Numbered from the stretch's first letter, positions 1 through 9,896 are shown. The stretch is DNA of 64,000 nt from Romboutsia hominis (GCF_900002575.1 NZ_LN650648.1:2333565-2397564), one strand, 5' to 3'. The notes: generated from the letters alone by a model not told the origin. Numbers and translations: made by a program.

Positions 1-1247
1 ATCCAGTAATTAACATTGTTCTTTATTAAATACACTGTAGCTGTCCATAAGAATATTGTAGCTAATGTTTGGTTAGACCAAGCAAAATATCTCCATATTA
101 TGTTAAAGTCTATTGTAGTTAAGAATATACATACTATGAATAATGGTATAGCTATCTTAAATCTACTCATAAATGTATCTTGCTTTATATTAAATGAATC
201 TGCTATTGTAAGTCTTGCACTTCTAAATGCTGTATCTCCACTTGTTATAGGACAAGCGACAACCCCAAGTACTGCAAGTATTGAACCAACTTGACCTAAT
301 AATGACTTAGATATTAATCCAACAACTCCTGACTGACCACCAAATTCAGCTAATGCTGCTTGTAGCGATAAACTATCTCCAAAGAATGCTATTGAAACTG
401 CACACCATACTAATGCAACTATACCTTCAACAACCATTGCTCCATAGAATACTTTTTTACTTTCTCTTTCGTTGTTTATACATCTAGCCATCATAGGTGA
501 CTGAGTCGCATGGAATCCTGATATCGCCCCACAAGCTATTGTTACGAATAAGAATGGGAATAAAGATAATCCATCTGGATGCATATTTTGTAAAGTTAAT
601 TCTGGCATTACCATAGTTCCATTCATGTTACCTATTATCATAGCTCCTGCTAATCCTATAGCCATAAATAATAAAGCTGCTCCAAATAATGGGTATATCT
701 TACCTATAACCTTATCAACTGGTAAAACAGTCGCAGCTATATAGTATATTATTATTAGTACTATCCATACTATTTGATCTACACCTGTCATAGATTTTAA
801 AAGACCTGCTGGTGATGTAACGAAAACTGTACCAACTAATATAAGAAGTATTACTGAGAATACTCTCATTACTGTTTTCATCTTTCCACCTAAGTATATA
901 CCAACTATTTCAGAAACTGACATACCATCATGCTTCATTGATATAACCCCTGAGAAGAAGTCGTGGACTCCTCCTGCAAATATAGTACCAAACGTTATCC
1001 ATAAAAATGCTACTGGACCAAATAATGCCCCCATTATAGCACCAAATATAGGACCTGTTCCTGCTATATTTAAAAATTGTATTAAAAATACCTTGTACCA
1101 AGGCATCGGAATATAATCTATTCCATCTTGTAATCTTACTGCTGGAGTTTGATTATCATCACTTAACTTAACCATTTTGTCTACATAAGTTCCATAAGTG
1201 AAGTATCCAACTATAAGTATTGCTAAGCATACTAAAAATGTTATCAT
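1..1247 (-). CDS. cstA: CstA-family pyruvate/peptide transporter (3' end beyond the window)
   Basis: The frame is open from an ATG at 1247 (AAGGAG at 1255-1260) to the window edge, giving about 415 residues without a stop, so the C terminus is missing. The protein is a multi-span membrane carrier and carries the CstA-family stretch ACGAISGFHATQSP. CstA/BtsT proteins import pyruvate or peptides. The gene lies 131 bases downstream of a LytS/LytT-type pair on the same strand. This mirrors E. coli, where the LytS/LytTR pair BtsSR controls the CstA-family pyruvate carrier BtsT, so pyruvate uptake is the favoured role by inference. The family call is firm; the substrate is not proven. Confidence 0.9.
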   Translation of the reverse strand, partial: MITFLVCLAILIVGYFTYGTYVDKMVKLSDDNQTPAVRLQDGIDYIPMPWYKVFLIQFLNIAGTGPIFGAIMGALFGPVAFLWITFGTIFAGGVHDFFSGVISMKHDGMSVSEIVGIYLGGKMKTVMRVFSVILLILVGTVFVTSPAGLLKSMTGVDQIVWIVLIIIYYIAATVLPVDKVIGKIYPLFGAALLFMAIGLAGAMIIGNMNGTMVMPELTLQNMHPDGLSLFPFLFVTIACGAISGFHATQSPMMARCINNERESKKVFYGAMVVEGIVALVWCAVSIAFFGDSLSLQAALAEFGGQSGVVGLISKSLLGQVGSILAVLGVVACPITSGDTAFRSARLTIADSFNIKQDTFMSRFKIAIPLFIVCIFLTTIDFNIIWRYFAWSNQTLATIFLWTATVYLIKNNVNYW

Positions 1248-1378
1248 ACCTTTTCTCCTTTTTAAAACTTTTATCTTTTAAGTTTTTGTATTAATTATTC
1301 CAAGGATATAATAACGTTTTTTTAACTTTTAAAGATATATTTTTACATGAAATGCATAAATAGTAACATAAAATACAA

Positions 1379-2122
1379 TTATATATGCATAATTTTTCTA
1401 AATTCTTTTATATTACTCCTACTAACAGGTATCTCTGTATCTATATCTTTTAATTTTAACTTATATGTACTATTAAACCATGGTATTATTTCTTTTATCT
1501 TATATACATTTACAATAAAGGACCTATGTGTCTTAAAGAATATTTCTTTTCCTAGATTTTTTTCAAACTCTTTTATACATCCCTTTACTATGTATTCATT
1601 ATCTTTTGTAAATACTATAGTCTCTCTTTCTCTTGCCTCACAATAATATATATCTTCTATATTAACTACTATTAACTTATCATTTTTCCATAAAGTAACA
1701 CTAGATAAGTTTTTCTTATTTTCATTTGTTACTTCCTCAGAAATAGTAACACTCTCATCTAGAGTATCACTCTTTTCAAGTTTTTTTAACATAGATATAA
1801 TTCTATCATCTGAGTATGGCTTTAATATATAATCAAAAGCTTCTAATTCAAATGCATCTACTGCATGTTCTTTGTAAGCTGTTATAAAAACTATTTTGGG
1901 GCTTTTTTTAAATTGTCTTACTGTTTTTGCCAGTAGCATACCATCTAGCATAGGTATATTTATATCTAAAAATATTACATCTACACTATTTTCTTGTATA
2001 AATTTTAGTACATCTACTCCATTATCAAACTCATTTATCACTTCTATATTGCTAAAATTATTTATAAAATATTTTAGTTCTTCTCTTGCTGGAAACTCAT
2101 CTTCAACTATTATAGCTTTCAT
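1379..2122 (-). CDS. LytTR-family response regulator (LytT/BtsR-like)
   Basis: The 247-residue protein has an N-terminal receiver domain with the acidic pair near residues 8-9, the phospho-acceptor Asp in FLDINIP and the conserved Lys in LKPYSDD. A LytTR DNA-binding domain follows from about residue 140 (VNIEDIYYCEARERET, FFKTHRSFIVN). The ATG at 2122 has AAGGGG upstream. It starts 14 bases after the LytS-type kinase and precedes the cstA-like transporter, so the three probably form one signalling and transport unit. It is not AgrA by context: the agr genes are 54 kb away and this gene has its own LytS partner. Confidence 0.93.
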   Translation of the reverse strand: MKAIIVEDEFPAREELKYFINNFSNIEVINEFDNGVDVLKFIQENSVDVIFLDINIPMLDGMLLAKTVRQFKKSPKIVFITAYKEHAVDAFELEAFDYILKPYSDDRIISMLKKLEKSDTLDESVTISEEVTNENKKNLSSVTLWKNDKLIVVNIEDIYYCEARERETIVFTKDNEYIVKGCIKEFEKNLGKEIFFKTHRSFIVNVYKIKEIIPWFNSTYKLKLKDIDTEIPVSRSNIKEFRKIMHI

Positions 2123-2136
2123 CTAGCATCCCCTTT

Positions 2137-3792
2137 CTATACTTTAAATTCTATCTTAGTTCCTGGGTTTAACCTCTTTATATCTAAGCCATGTCCATAT
2201 ATTAACTTAAGTCTTAAGTGAACATTATAAAGACCTATCTTATTTTCTGGCATATTATTATTATAAACTCTATTAATTATCTCTTGATCTATAGTTAATC
2301 CGTCATTTTCTACCCATATGTTAATTTTTTCTTTTTTCTTTTTAACTCCTATTACTACTACGCCATGTCCTCCATTTTTTCTTATTCCATGTATAATTGC
2401 ATTTTCTACTAGAGGTTGTATTATAAGGCTTGGTATCTTCACTTGTATATCATCATCTATATCATAAATAACATTTAGTTTATCTCCAAATCGTGCTTTT
2501 TCTATTTCTACATAAGCTTTTACTTGTTCTAATTCTTTATTTATATCAATAAGATTGTCTGTAACTTCTAGATTATATCTCATATAAGTAGAAAGATTTA
2601 TAATAAGCTTTCTTGCTTTATCTGGATCAATTCTTATAAAAGATGTTATAGTATTTAATGCATTAAATAAAAAGTGAGGATTTATTTGGGTTTGTAGAGC
2701 TTTTATTTCCGCTTTATTTTTAGCCTCTTTCATTTTTTCAATCTTTGATACTTCCATTAATGTAGATATCATTTGAGATAATCCTATGGCTAGCGCTTTT
2801 TTTGAATGGCTCATATCATATTGCTCTGTATAATATATCTTTAGACTTCCTATTACTTTATTGGATTCAGTTAAAGGTATTATCATGACTGTTTTTAAAT
2901 TTACTTTCTCACTTACAGAATACCCTTCATTTTCTACTTTTATATTTAATATTTTATTTTTTTCCATAGATTCTTTGGTTATATCACTAAGACCTGTAGA
3001 TCTATTAAATATTTCTTCTCCTATTCCTACATAGGCTAATACTTTTTCTCTATCTGTTATTGCTACTGAATCTGAGTTAATTTCATCTTTTATTATTTGA
3101 CATATAATTCTTAAGGAATCTTTATTTATAGACCTAAAGTAAGGTAGTGTCTTATTTGCTATATCTAGCGCTAACTTTGATTGAAATGCTGCTACTTCAT
3201 CCTTTTCTTTTTTTATAGCTTGTACAATAGATACTAAAAAACCTATACCAATTTGACCTACTATCATTGGTATATATATTTTATGTATAATATTTACTGC
3301 TACATTATGTGGCTTCGAAATCAAATATATTAACAACATAGTAAAACTTTCTGATATTACACCACATAAAATACCATATATCCATCTATATTTATCATCT
3401 ATTCTTTTGTAAAAATATCCCGATATAATTCCTGCAAATATACTAGATATAAAACATGGAAAAGAGGTTATGCCATGTATATCTATTATATATCTATGAA
3501 CTCCTGATATTACACCCGATACTATACCAACTAAAGGTCCAAATAATACACCTCCAGATACTATGGCTATTATTCGAGTATTTGCAAGAGAACCTTGTAC
3601 ACTTATTCCATTGTAAGTACCAAGTATTGCTAATAAACTAAATATAATAGATATTATCATTAAATCTTTAGCTTTATATTTTTCTTTTTGAAATATGTAC
3701 TTAAACCCCTTTATCTTAGTTATCATTATAAATAAAACTATTATTAAGCTTGATTTTTCTAGTAATGATAAAAATATTTTCCCTTCATTCAT
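2137..3792 (-). CDS. LytS/BtsS-type sensor histidine kinase
   Basis: The 551-residue membrane kinase has an N-terminal 5TM-5TMR_LYT sensor (about residues 10-190), a GAF-like linker (about 210-350), a His_kinase domain with the phospho-acceptor motif INPHFLFNALNT and a C-terminal HATPase with QPLVENAIIHGI. I place the start at the ATG at 3792 because GGAG lies 8-11 bases upstream. A GTG at 3828 would add 12 residues but sits against a strong hairpin and has no ribosome site. LytS relatives respond to extracellular pyruvate or membrane state. It pairs with the downstream LytTR regulator and probably controls the CstA-like carrier. Confidence 0.92.
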   Translation of the reverse strand: MNEGKIFLSLLEKSSLIIVLFIMITKIKGFKYIFQKEKYKAKDLMIISIIFSLLAILGTYNGISVQGSLANTRIIAIVSGGVLFGPLVGIVSGVISGVHRYIIDIHGITSFPCFISSIFAGIISGYFYKRIDDKYRWIYGILCGVISESFTMLLIYLISKPHNVAVNIIHKIYIPMIVGQIGIGFLVSIVQAIKKEKDEVAAFQSKLALDIANKTLPYFRSINKDSLRIICQIIKDEINSDSVAITDREKVLAYVGIGEEIFNRSTGLSDITKESMEKNKILNIKVENEGYSVSEKVNLKTVMIIPLTESNKVIGSLKIYYTEQYDMSHSKKALAIGLSQMISTLMEVSKIEKMKEAKNKAEIKALQTQINPHFLFNALNTITSFIRIDPDKARKLIINLSTYMRYNLEVTDNLIDINKELEQVKAYVEIEKARFGDKLNVIYDIDDDIQVKIPSLIIQPLVENAIIHGIRKNGGHGVVVIGVKKKKEKINIWVENDGLTIDQEIINRVYNNNMPENKIGLYNVHLRLKLIYGHGLDIKRLNPGTKIEFKV

Positions 3793-3823
3793 GAAATTTC
3801 TCCATTTTTTTAATATTAGTATA

Positions 3824-3864
3824 GACACTAAAAAGAGAAGTATTAAACTTCCCTTTTTAGTCTC
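3824..3864 (-). terminator. Hairpin between murE and the LytS-type kinase
   Basis: Two 18-base arms (3824-3841 and 3847-3864) pair with only two mismatches around a 5-base loop. It begins six bases after the murE stop. The minus-strand side is not followed by a clean T run, so it may attenuate rather than fully terminate murE transcription before the kinase gene. Confidence 0.7.
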
Positions 3865-3869
3865 TTTAA

Positions 3870-5372
3870 TTATAAGGATTCTACCATAATTTTTCTGCTT
3901 TCCATTAACTTAGCTGCTGCTTTTTTAGCTATTTCTGTTTCACTAAAAGGTACTCTTTCACCTTTTATAAGTTGATATTCTTCATGTCCTTTTCCTGCAA
4001 AGACTATCATATCTCCTTCTTTAGCTATCTCTATAGCTTTTATTATGGCCTCTTCTCTATCTGGCACTTTTATATACTCACATTTTGAACCTTCAAATGA
4101 CTTAGCTATATCATTTATTACATCCATTGGATCTTCAAAATCTGGGTTATCTCCTGTTAATATACATAAGTCACATTCTCTGGATGCAACATCTCCAAGT
4201 TCTTTTCTTCTTAACTTAGTTCTTCCTCCAACTGATCCAAATAAACATATCAATCTATTGTGATCATATTTTTTAAGAGTTTGAAGTATATTTTCTAAAC
4301 TAACTCCATTATGAGCATAATCTATTATTACCGTTGCATAATCAAGTACAGGAAGTACTTCAACTCTACCTTTTACTTTAGCATTTTTAAGGGCATCTAA
4401 CATTAATCTTTGGTCTATCTTTAAATATCTACAAACTGATATAACTGCTAGTGCATTGTATATACTAAAAGTACCTGGCGAACATATATATGCATTAAAT
4501 ATATCATCTTTAGTTTCTACATCAAAGCTTGTCCCTAATGAATCTAGTTCTCTAGAATACTTTATATTTTTAGCTTTTAAATCTGCATCTTTCTCTATCC
4601 CAAAAGTTTCTATATGACAAGTTGCATGTTTTATTATGTCCTTAGCATGCTTATCATCTATATTTATTATTCCATGGTCACATAATGTAAATAATTTAGC
4701 CTTACACTCTAAGTAATGTTCAAATGTTGGATGTTCTTTTGGCCCTATGTGGTCTGGAGATAAATTCGAGAATATTCCTATATCAAAGTTTACATCTTCA
4801 ACTCTATTCATCATTATTCCACCAGAAGAAACTTCCATAGATACACATTTAACACCTTCATCTAGCATAGTTCTAAATATTCGGTGTAATTCATAACTTT
4901 CAGGAGTTGTATTAACTGTTTTTTCACTCTTACCATTGTAGAAAGTTCCATTAGTTCCTATAACCCCTGTGTTTATTCCAGCTTGGTTTAATACTTCACT
5001 TATATAATTAGTTATAGTTGTCTTTCCTTTAGTTCCTGTCACACCTATTACTTTTAATTCTCTTGATGGATTACCAAAGTAATTTGATGACATATTTGAT
5101 AGTGCTATCCTACTATCTTTTACAAATAGCTTTATAGCATCTTCTCCTAATTCTACATCATCTTGTAGTATAAATACTCTTGTTCCTCTTTTATATGCAT
5201 CTTTAACATATTTGTGACCATCTACAGTCTCACCCTTTATCGCTACAAATATATATCCGTCTTCACATTTGGAAGAGTTGTATGCTATGTCTTTTATTTC
5301 TGTATTTTCTATTTCATTCCAAGGCTTTTGAGAGGTAAATTCTACCCCATTCATAACTTCTAATAATTTCAT
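3870..5372 (-). CDS. murE: UDP-N-acetylmuramyl-tripeptide synthetase, MurE family
   Basis: The 500-residue Mur ligase is of normal length. It shows the ATP P-loop GTKGKTT (113-119), the ligase block TTPES and SMEVSS, the carbamylated-lysine stretch ECKAKLF (about 222-228) and the C-terminal FAGKGHE. It adds the third amino acid to UDP-MurNAc-L-Ala-D-Glu in the cytoplasm. The substrate motif reads DNPD (408-411); meso-DAP enzymes carry DNPR there and the Arg binds the DAP carboxylate, so Lys or Orn is more likely. It follows the D-Asp ligase operon on the same strand, has AGGAGGG before its ATG and has its own extended -10 (5408-5416). Confidence 0.92.
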   Translation of the reverse strand: MKLLEVMNGVEFTSQKPWNEIENTEIKDIAYNSSKCEDGYIFVAIKGETVDGHKYVKDAYKRGTRVFILQDDVELGEDAIKLFVKDSRIALSNMSSNYFGNPSRELKVIGVTGTKGKTTITNYISEVLNQAGINTGVIGTNGTFYNGKSEKTVNTTPESYELHRIFRTMLDEGVKCVSMEVSSGGIMMNRVEDVNFDIGIFSNLSPDHIGPKEHPTFEHYLECKAKLFTLCDHGIINIDDKHAKDIIKHATCHIETFGIEKDADLKAKNIKYSRELDSLGTSFDVETKDDIFNAYICSPGTFSIYNALAVISVCRYLKIDQRLMLDALKNAKVKGRVEVLPVLDYATVIIDYAHNGVSLENILQTLKKYDHNRLICLFGSVGGRTKLRRKELGDVASRECDLCILTGDNPDFEDPMDVINDIAKSFEGSKCEYIKVPDREEAIIKAIEIAKEGDMIVFAGKGHEEYQLIKGERVPFSETEIAKKAAAKLMESRKIMVESL

Positions 5373-5407
5373 CTTTAGCCCTCCTAATAAGTCTTCTTAT
5401 CTATGTA

Positions 5408-5416
5408 AGTATAGCA
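5408..5416 (-). promoter_or_regulatory. Extended -10 promoter of murE
   Basis: Minus strand reads TG-C-TATACT, an extended -10, about 36 bases before the murE start. No good -35 is visible, which is usual for extended -10 promoters. This indicates that murE can be transcribed separately from the racemase/ligase operon upstream. Confidence 0.5.
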
Positions 5417-5531
5417 CAATATTGAGTTTTTTGATAAAAAAAATTATTGTTATACATATAACTTTTTATACAATTTTATACCTTTTATAAGACTTTAATG
5501 ATTTAAGATACTAATTTTTATTATCTTTATA

Positions 5532-5561
5532 AAAGCAGAGTAGTATATACCACTCTGCTTT
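5532..5561 (-). terminator. Terminator after the aspartate racemase gene
   Basis: Perfect 10-base arms AAAGCAGAGT / ACTCTGCTTT enclose a 10-base loop, 39 bases past the racemase stop. The stem is palindromic and may act in both directions. Confidence 0.75.
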
Positions 5562-5599
5562 CTTTGTTTTTAGTCTTTAAATTATATATAAAGCTTATT

Positions 5600-6304
5600 T
5601 TAAGCTTCCTTAACTTTTTTACCACTATTTTCTATAGACTTTCTAGCTAAAACTTCTAGCGAATCTATATAAAATTTACCATCTAAATTGTTGTCATTTT
5701 TAAGTATTGAAAGCTCTGTACATCCTAGTATAACTCCATCACAATCATTTGACTTTAGATAGTCAATAATAGCATCGAATTTATTCATATTTGCAGGCTT
5801 TCCACTTTTTATATCATTGTAGATTATACTCATTACATCACTTTGTCTATCTTCATCTAGTGTTAAATAGTCTATTTCATATTTTTCACACATATTCTGA
5901 TATAACTTAGTTTTTATATTTCCAGTTGTAGCTAATATACCTAATTTTTTGTGTCCATTTTCTTTAGCATGTTTTACAGTCTCTTCTATTATATTTACAA
6001 CAGGTATATTTACACTTTCTGAAATTTCTTTATAGAAATAATGTGCTGTATTACAAGTTATCACTATAAAATCTGAGCCACATGCCTCTAACCTTTTACT
6101 GTCTTTTATAAGAACATCTACTGGAGAATCTTCACTTTCTCCTATTATGTATGCGGTTCTATCAGGAGTAGTAGCTCGGTTAGTTATTATCATATCAACA
6201 TGATCTTGATCAGACTTTGCATCTGTTAATCTCACTACCATGTCAAAAAAGTAAACCGTGGCCATAGGTCCTAATCCACCAATAACTCCAACTGTCTTGT
6301 TCAT
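5600..6304 (-). CDS. racD: Aspartate racemase (Asp/Glu racemase family)
   Basis: The 234-residue protein opens with [12 protein letters not shown] and has the two catalytic cysteines of PLP-independent racemases, Cys84 in VITCNTAH and Cys195 in ILGCTELS. It interconverts L- and D-aspartate in the cytoplasm. The gene starts 15 bases after a D-aspartate ligase gene in the same operon and precedes murE. This arrangement matches the Enterococcus faecium pair in which a racemase feeds D-Asp to the ligase Aslfm. The start ATG has GGTGAG upstream. Glutamate racemase is less likely because MurI proteins begin differently. Confidence 0.9.
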   Translation of the reverse strand: MNKTVGVIGGLGPMATVYFFDMVVRLTDAKSDQDHVDMIITNRATTPDRTAYIIGESEDSPVDVLIKDSKRLEACGSDFIVITCNTAHYFYKEISESVNIPVVNIIEETVKHAKENGHKKLGILATTGNIKTKLYQNMCEKYEIDYLTLDEDRQSDVMSIIYNDIKSGKPANMNKFDAIIDYLKSNDCDGVILGCTELSILKNDNNLDGKFYIDSLEVLARKSIENSGKKVKEA

Positions 6305-6319
6305 AATAATCTCACCAAT

Positions 6320-7534
6320 CTATTTACAATATTTTTTGAACTTTCTCATTTGGTTTATGTTATATAATAATATATATAAACTTCTTTTAAAGTTTCCTTT
6401 TAAGTCTTTGTCATATCCAAATGAAGTTGCACTTTTTCCTTGTGCTACTAATGATTTAGCTTTATTTACTAAAGCTTGATCTTTAACATATTTATAAACT
6501 ACATTCTTTGGTATAACATGCCAGAAGAATGGATCTTTTTGTATTTTTAAATCTAATTCTTTGTTATATACTCTGTCTTCTACAACATATCTAGCTATGT
6601 TGTTTCCTGAACTAGTTACATAGTAGTTACTTCTACCTTGTCTTAAGTTTATTTCAAACACTTTATAAGTGTTATCTCTACTATCAAACTTTATATCAAA
6701 GTTAGAGAATCCTGTATAATTTATATCCTCTAAAAATGCCTTAAACTTTTCCATTAAGTCTTTATCATATTCTGTTATTATAGCAGCATGATTTCCTATT
6801 CCTTTTGGAGTATGCTCTTCTAATAATACATGTCCTAAACACATCATTTTAACTTTACCATGTTGATCAGAATAGCAAGTTAAAACTCTCATATGTGAAT
6901 CATCCCCTGGTATAAAGTCTTGTATTATTAAGTTTTTGTCATACTTACCAGCATATATTGAGTTCGTTATTTCTTTGAACTCTGTTTCATTTTGTGCTAT
7001 ATAAGCTTTTTTCATTCCTTCAAATGGGAATTGCCAATATAATACACTGTCAGAAGGTTTTATTATAACTGGATACTTAAATCCAAAGTCTTTTATTTCA
7101 TCACCTTTTGAATATATGAAAGTCTTAGGATAGTCTAATCCTTTTTCTTCACACATTTTATAGAATAATTCTTTTTCTATTAACTTATCTTTTAATTCCT
7201 TGCCTATATATGGAACTATGTACTTTTCTTTAAGTATATCTCTATGGTCTATTATTAATTCTGCATATTCATCAGTACATCCCATTATTATTAGCTTTTT
7301 ATTAGGTGCAGCTAATTCATCTGCAGTTTTAAGTAATACATCTATAAACTCTTTTTCTTCTGTTATTCTTTCGTCTATTCTAAAATCTATTATGTTACTA
7401 TCTTTTGTCGCCCCTAATGCATATCTACCAAAAGCTATAGACTTAACTCCATAAGCTTCATGGTATGCTCTTGCTACTGAGTAGCAATTTATATCACCAC
7501 CAACCAATACTGGTTGTATTATTATATTATCCAC
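6320..7534 (-). CDS. D-aspartate ligase for peptidoglycan branch (ATP-grasp, Aslfm-like)
   Basis: The 404-residue ATP-grasp protein closely resembles, from memory, the E. faecium D-aspartate ligase Aslfm. Shared marks include VARAYHEAYG, CTDEYAELI, IIQDFIPGDDSHMRVL, MMCLGH and the metal/ATP motif FEINLRQGRS. Aslfm activates the beta-carboxylate of D-Asp and couples it to the Lys side chain of the peptidoglycan precursor. I choose the GTG at 7534, since GAGGTGG lies 5 bases before it and the promoter places the transcript start only some 17 bases before the alternative ATG at 7561. It leads a two-gene operon with the racemase. Confidence 0.88.
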   Translation of the reverse strand: MDNIIIQPVLVGGDINCYSVARAYHEAYGVKSIAFGRYALGATKDSNIIDFRIDERITEEKEFIDVLLKTADELAAPNKKLIIMGCTDEYAELIIDHRDILKEKYIVPYIGKELKDKLIEKELFYKMCEEKGLDYPKTFIYSKGDEIKDFGFKYPVIIKPSDSVLYWQFPFEGMKKAYIAQNETEFKEITNSIYAGKYDKNLIIQDFIPGDDSHMRVLTCYSDQHGKVKMMCLGHVLLEEHTPKGIGNHAAIITEYDKDLMEKFKAFLEDINYTGFSNFDIKFDSRDNTYKVFEINLRQGRSNYYVTSSGNNIARYVVEDRVYNKELDLKIQKDPFFWHVIPKNVVYKYVKDQALVNKAKSLVAQGKSATSFGYDKDLKGNFKRSLYILLYNINQMRKFKKYCK

Positions 7535-7584
7535 ACTTTCCACCTCGTTTAAGAATTTCATTTGTAGTTAAATTCATCTTATTA

Positions 7585-7613
7585 ATTATACTTGATTTAC
7601 ATTATTATGTCAA
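7585..7613 (-). promoter_or_regulatory. Sigma-A promoter of the D-Asp ligase/racemase operon
   Basis: Minus strand has TTGACA (7608-7613), a 17-base spacer and TATAAT (7585-7590), a perfect consensus. It lies about 50 bases before the GTG start at 7534, indicating strong housekeeping expression. Confidence 0.85.
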
Positions 7614-7740
7614 AATTCTAGTTACTTCAATCTATTTGCAAAAAATACCATACTAAATTTTATTTCAAATGTCGTTTTACTTATTTTTTTCTTAATATTG
7701 TCAAATTTAGCTTAAATATTTAAGAATATCATTTTAGTAT

Positions 7741-7777
7741 AAAAAGCTAGTTATAAAATTTTATAACTAGCTTTTTT
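7741..7777 (-). terminator. Terminator of the ptsG operon
   Basis: A near-perfect palindrome with AAAAAGCTAG and CTAGCTTTTTT ends starts 6 bases after the ptsG stop, with T runs on either strand. It separates ptsG from the D-Asp operon promoter. Confidence 0.88.
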
Positions 7778-7782
7778 ATTAA

Positions 7783-9837
7783 CTATTTAACTATACTTAC
7801 TCTATTTTTTTCCTTAGCTTTTATAGGACCTTCTTTTATAGATATCTTTTCATCTGGTCCTAAATTAGTAAATACTACTGGACTTATTGTTGATGTTGCA
7901 TTTTTCTCGATATAATCTAAATCCATTTTTACTAGTTTATCTCCAGCTTTAACTTTTTGTCCAACTTCAACAAATACTTCAAAGCCTTTACCTTCTAATT
8001 TAACGGTTTCTATTCCTAAATGTATAAGCACTTCTCTTCCATTTTCTGATTCTATTATCACTGCATGTTTCGTTGGGAATACGACTCCTACTGTACCATT
8101 TACTGGAGAATATATTTCTCCATCATTAGATTTTATAGCAAATCCATCTCCCATTAATCTAGTTGAGAATACTTCATCTGGAACTTGTGATATATCCATT
8201 AATTCACCATTCACTAAAGATATTATTTCTTCACCTGTAGAAGTTAATTCTACTTCATCTTTAGCCTTAGGCTTATCTTCTTTTACTTCAGCCTTTTTGA
8301 TTTCACCTTTTTTAGGTGCATTAACTTTTACTTTTCCAGATATTATTTCGTTTATTTCTGATTTTAATGTATCTGATTTTGGCCCAAATATAGCTTGTAC
8401 ATTGTTACCAACTACCATAACACCTGCAGCTCCAAGTTCTTTAAGTCTTGCTTGGTCTACTTTATTTATATCTTCAACAGCTACTCTAAGTCTTGTTATA
8501 CAAGCATCTAAACTTTTTAAGTTTTCTTTGTTTCCTAATGCTTCTAGTATACCTGCTGCTAATTCACTGTTGTTTAATGTTGTATTTGTGCTGTCTTCAC
8601 TCTCATCTTCTCTACCTGGAGTCTTTAAATTAAACTTAGTTATTAAGAATCTAAATCCGAAATAGTAAACTACTGCAAATACTGCACCAACTAGTATTAC
8701 TAAATACCATGGCGTTCTATTTGGTAATACTCCAAATAGTAAGAAGTCAAATAACCCACCTGAGAATGTCATACCTATTTTAACATTTAGTATTTGCATT
8801 ACAGCAAATGATAAACCAGCAAATAAGCAGTGTACTGCAAATAATCCTGGTGCAACGAATAAAAATGCAAACTCTAATGGTTCAGTTATACCTGTTAAGA
8901 AAGATGTAAGTGCTGCTGATGCCATTATACCTGCAACATACTTTCTCTTTTCTGGCTTAGCTGTATGAATCATTGCAAGTGCAGCTGCTGGAAGTCCAAA
9001 CATCATAAATGGGAACTTACCTGTCATAAATGTACCTGCTGTAAATGCTACACCATCTTTAAGTTGAGCAAAGAATATACTTTGGTCACCCATTACTAAG
9101 TTTCCTGCTTTATCTATGTATTCACCAAATTGATACCAGAAAGGATTATAGAACACGTGATGTAATCCAAAAGGTATTAATGCTCTTTCTATTATACCAA
9201 ATACAAATGCTGCTAATGTTATGTTAGCTTCTATTACTGTTCTTGAGAAGTTTAATAATGCATTTTGTATAGGTGGCCATATAAATGATAAGGCTATACC
9301 TATTAATATAGCTGATGCTGCTGTAACTATTGGAACAAATCTCTTACCTGCAAAGAATCCTAAGTATTGAGGTAATTCTATTTTATAGAACTTCTTATAA
9401 AGTCCTGCTGCAATTATACCAATTATGATACCACCAAAAACTCCTGTTTGAAGAGTTGGTATACCAACAGTTGTTGTATACATTGGGTTACCCATCATAT
9501 CTGGTGTTACACCAGTCATTATACCCATAGATGTATTCATTATTAAGAAACCAACTATTGCAGCTAGTCCTGCAACACCTTCACCTTCAGTTAATCCAAC
9601 TGCCACCCCAACGGCAAATAGTAAAGGTAAGTTATCAAATATTATTCCTCCAGATCTTTCCATTATATTTATTATAAGTGGAAAAGCTCCCGTTGATAAA
9701 AACGGCATTTTTTCAACTAATGCCGGGTTAGCTAATGCATTACTTACACCTAGTAATATACCTGCTGCTGGAAGTAATGCAACTGGTAGCATTAAAGCTT
9801 TCCCTACTTTTTGTAAGACACCAAATATCTTTTTCAT
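7783..9837 (-). CDS. ptsG: PTS glucose-type permease, EIICBA
   Basis: The 684-residue protein has domains in the order C-B-A. EIIC spans about residues 1-400 with the glucose-family start [24 protein letters not shown] has the phosphocysteine in DACITRLRV (about 446). EIIA has the phosphohistidine in [11 protein letters not shown] (His606). It imports and phosphorylates glucose or a related hexose using HPr-phosphate from the ptsHI locus at 42-44 kb. The ATG has GGAGAGG upstream. The leader carries an antiterminator/terminator switch, and a PRD antiterminator gene lies just upstream. The domain order excludes a BCA beta-glucoside permease; exact sugar is inferred. Confidence 0.93.
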   Translation of the reverse strand: MKKIFGVLQKVGKALMLPVALLPAAGILLGVSNALANPALVEKMPFLSTGAFPLIINIMERSGGIIFDNLPLLFAVGVAVGLTEGEGVAGLAAIVGFLIMNTSMGIMTGVTPDMMGNPMYTTTVGIPTLQTGVFGGIIIGIIAAGLYKKFYKIELPQYLGFFAGKRFVPIVTAASAILIGIALSFIWPPIQNALLNFSRTVIEANITLAAFVFGIIERALIPFGLHHVFYNPFWYQFGEYIDKAGNLVMGDQSIFFAQLKDGVAFTAGTFMTGKFPFMMFGLPAAALAMIHTAKPEKRKYVAGIMASAALTSFLTGITEPLEFAFLFVAPGLFAVHCLFAGLSFAVMQILNVKIGMTFSGGLFDFLLFGVLPNRTPWYLVILVGAVFAVVYYFGFRFLITKFNLKTPGREDESEDSTNTTLNNSELAAGILEALGNKENLKSLDACITRLRVAVEDINKVDQARLKELGAAGVMVVGNNVQAIFGPKSDTLKSEINEIISGKVKVNAPKKGEIKKAEVKEDKPKAKDEVELTSTGEEIISLVNGELMDISQVPDEVFSTRLMGDGFAIKSNDGEIYSPVNGTVGVVFPTKHAVIIESENGREVLIHLGIETVKLEGKGFEVFVEVGQKVKAGDKLVKMDLDYIEKNATSTISPVVFTNLGPDEKISIKEGPIKAKEKNRVSIVK

Positions 9838-9896
9838 AATACCTCTCCTTTATATTTTTAATTTTAGAAAGTTTTAACTTTCATTGATTAAATAAA

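Noticed and set aside
16-294. A plus-strand open frame at the left edge
   Set aside because: It is antisense to the cstA-like gene, whose protein shows clear family motifs.
1379-2122. LytTR regulator as AgrA for the agr operon
   Set aside because: It has its own adjacent LytS kinase and lies over 50 kb from agr.
3793-3828. GTG start for the LytS kinase adding 12 residues
   Set aside because: It touches the terminator hairpin and lacks a ribosome site, while the ATG at 3792 has GGAG.
7535-7561. ATG start for the D-Asp ligase adding nine residues
   Set aside because: It would begin about 17 bases after the predicted transcript start without a ribosome site; the GTG at 7534 has GAGGTGG.
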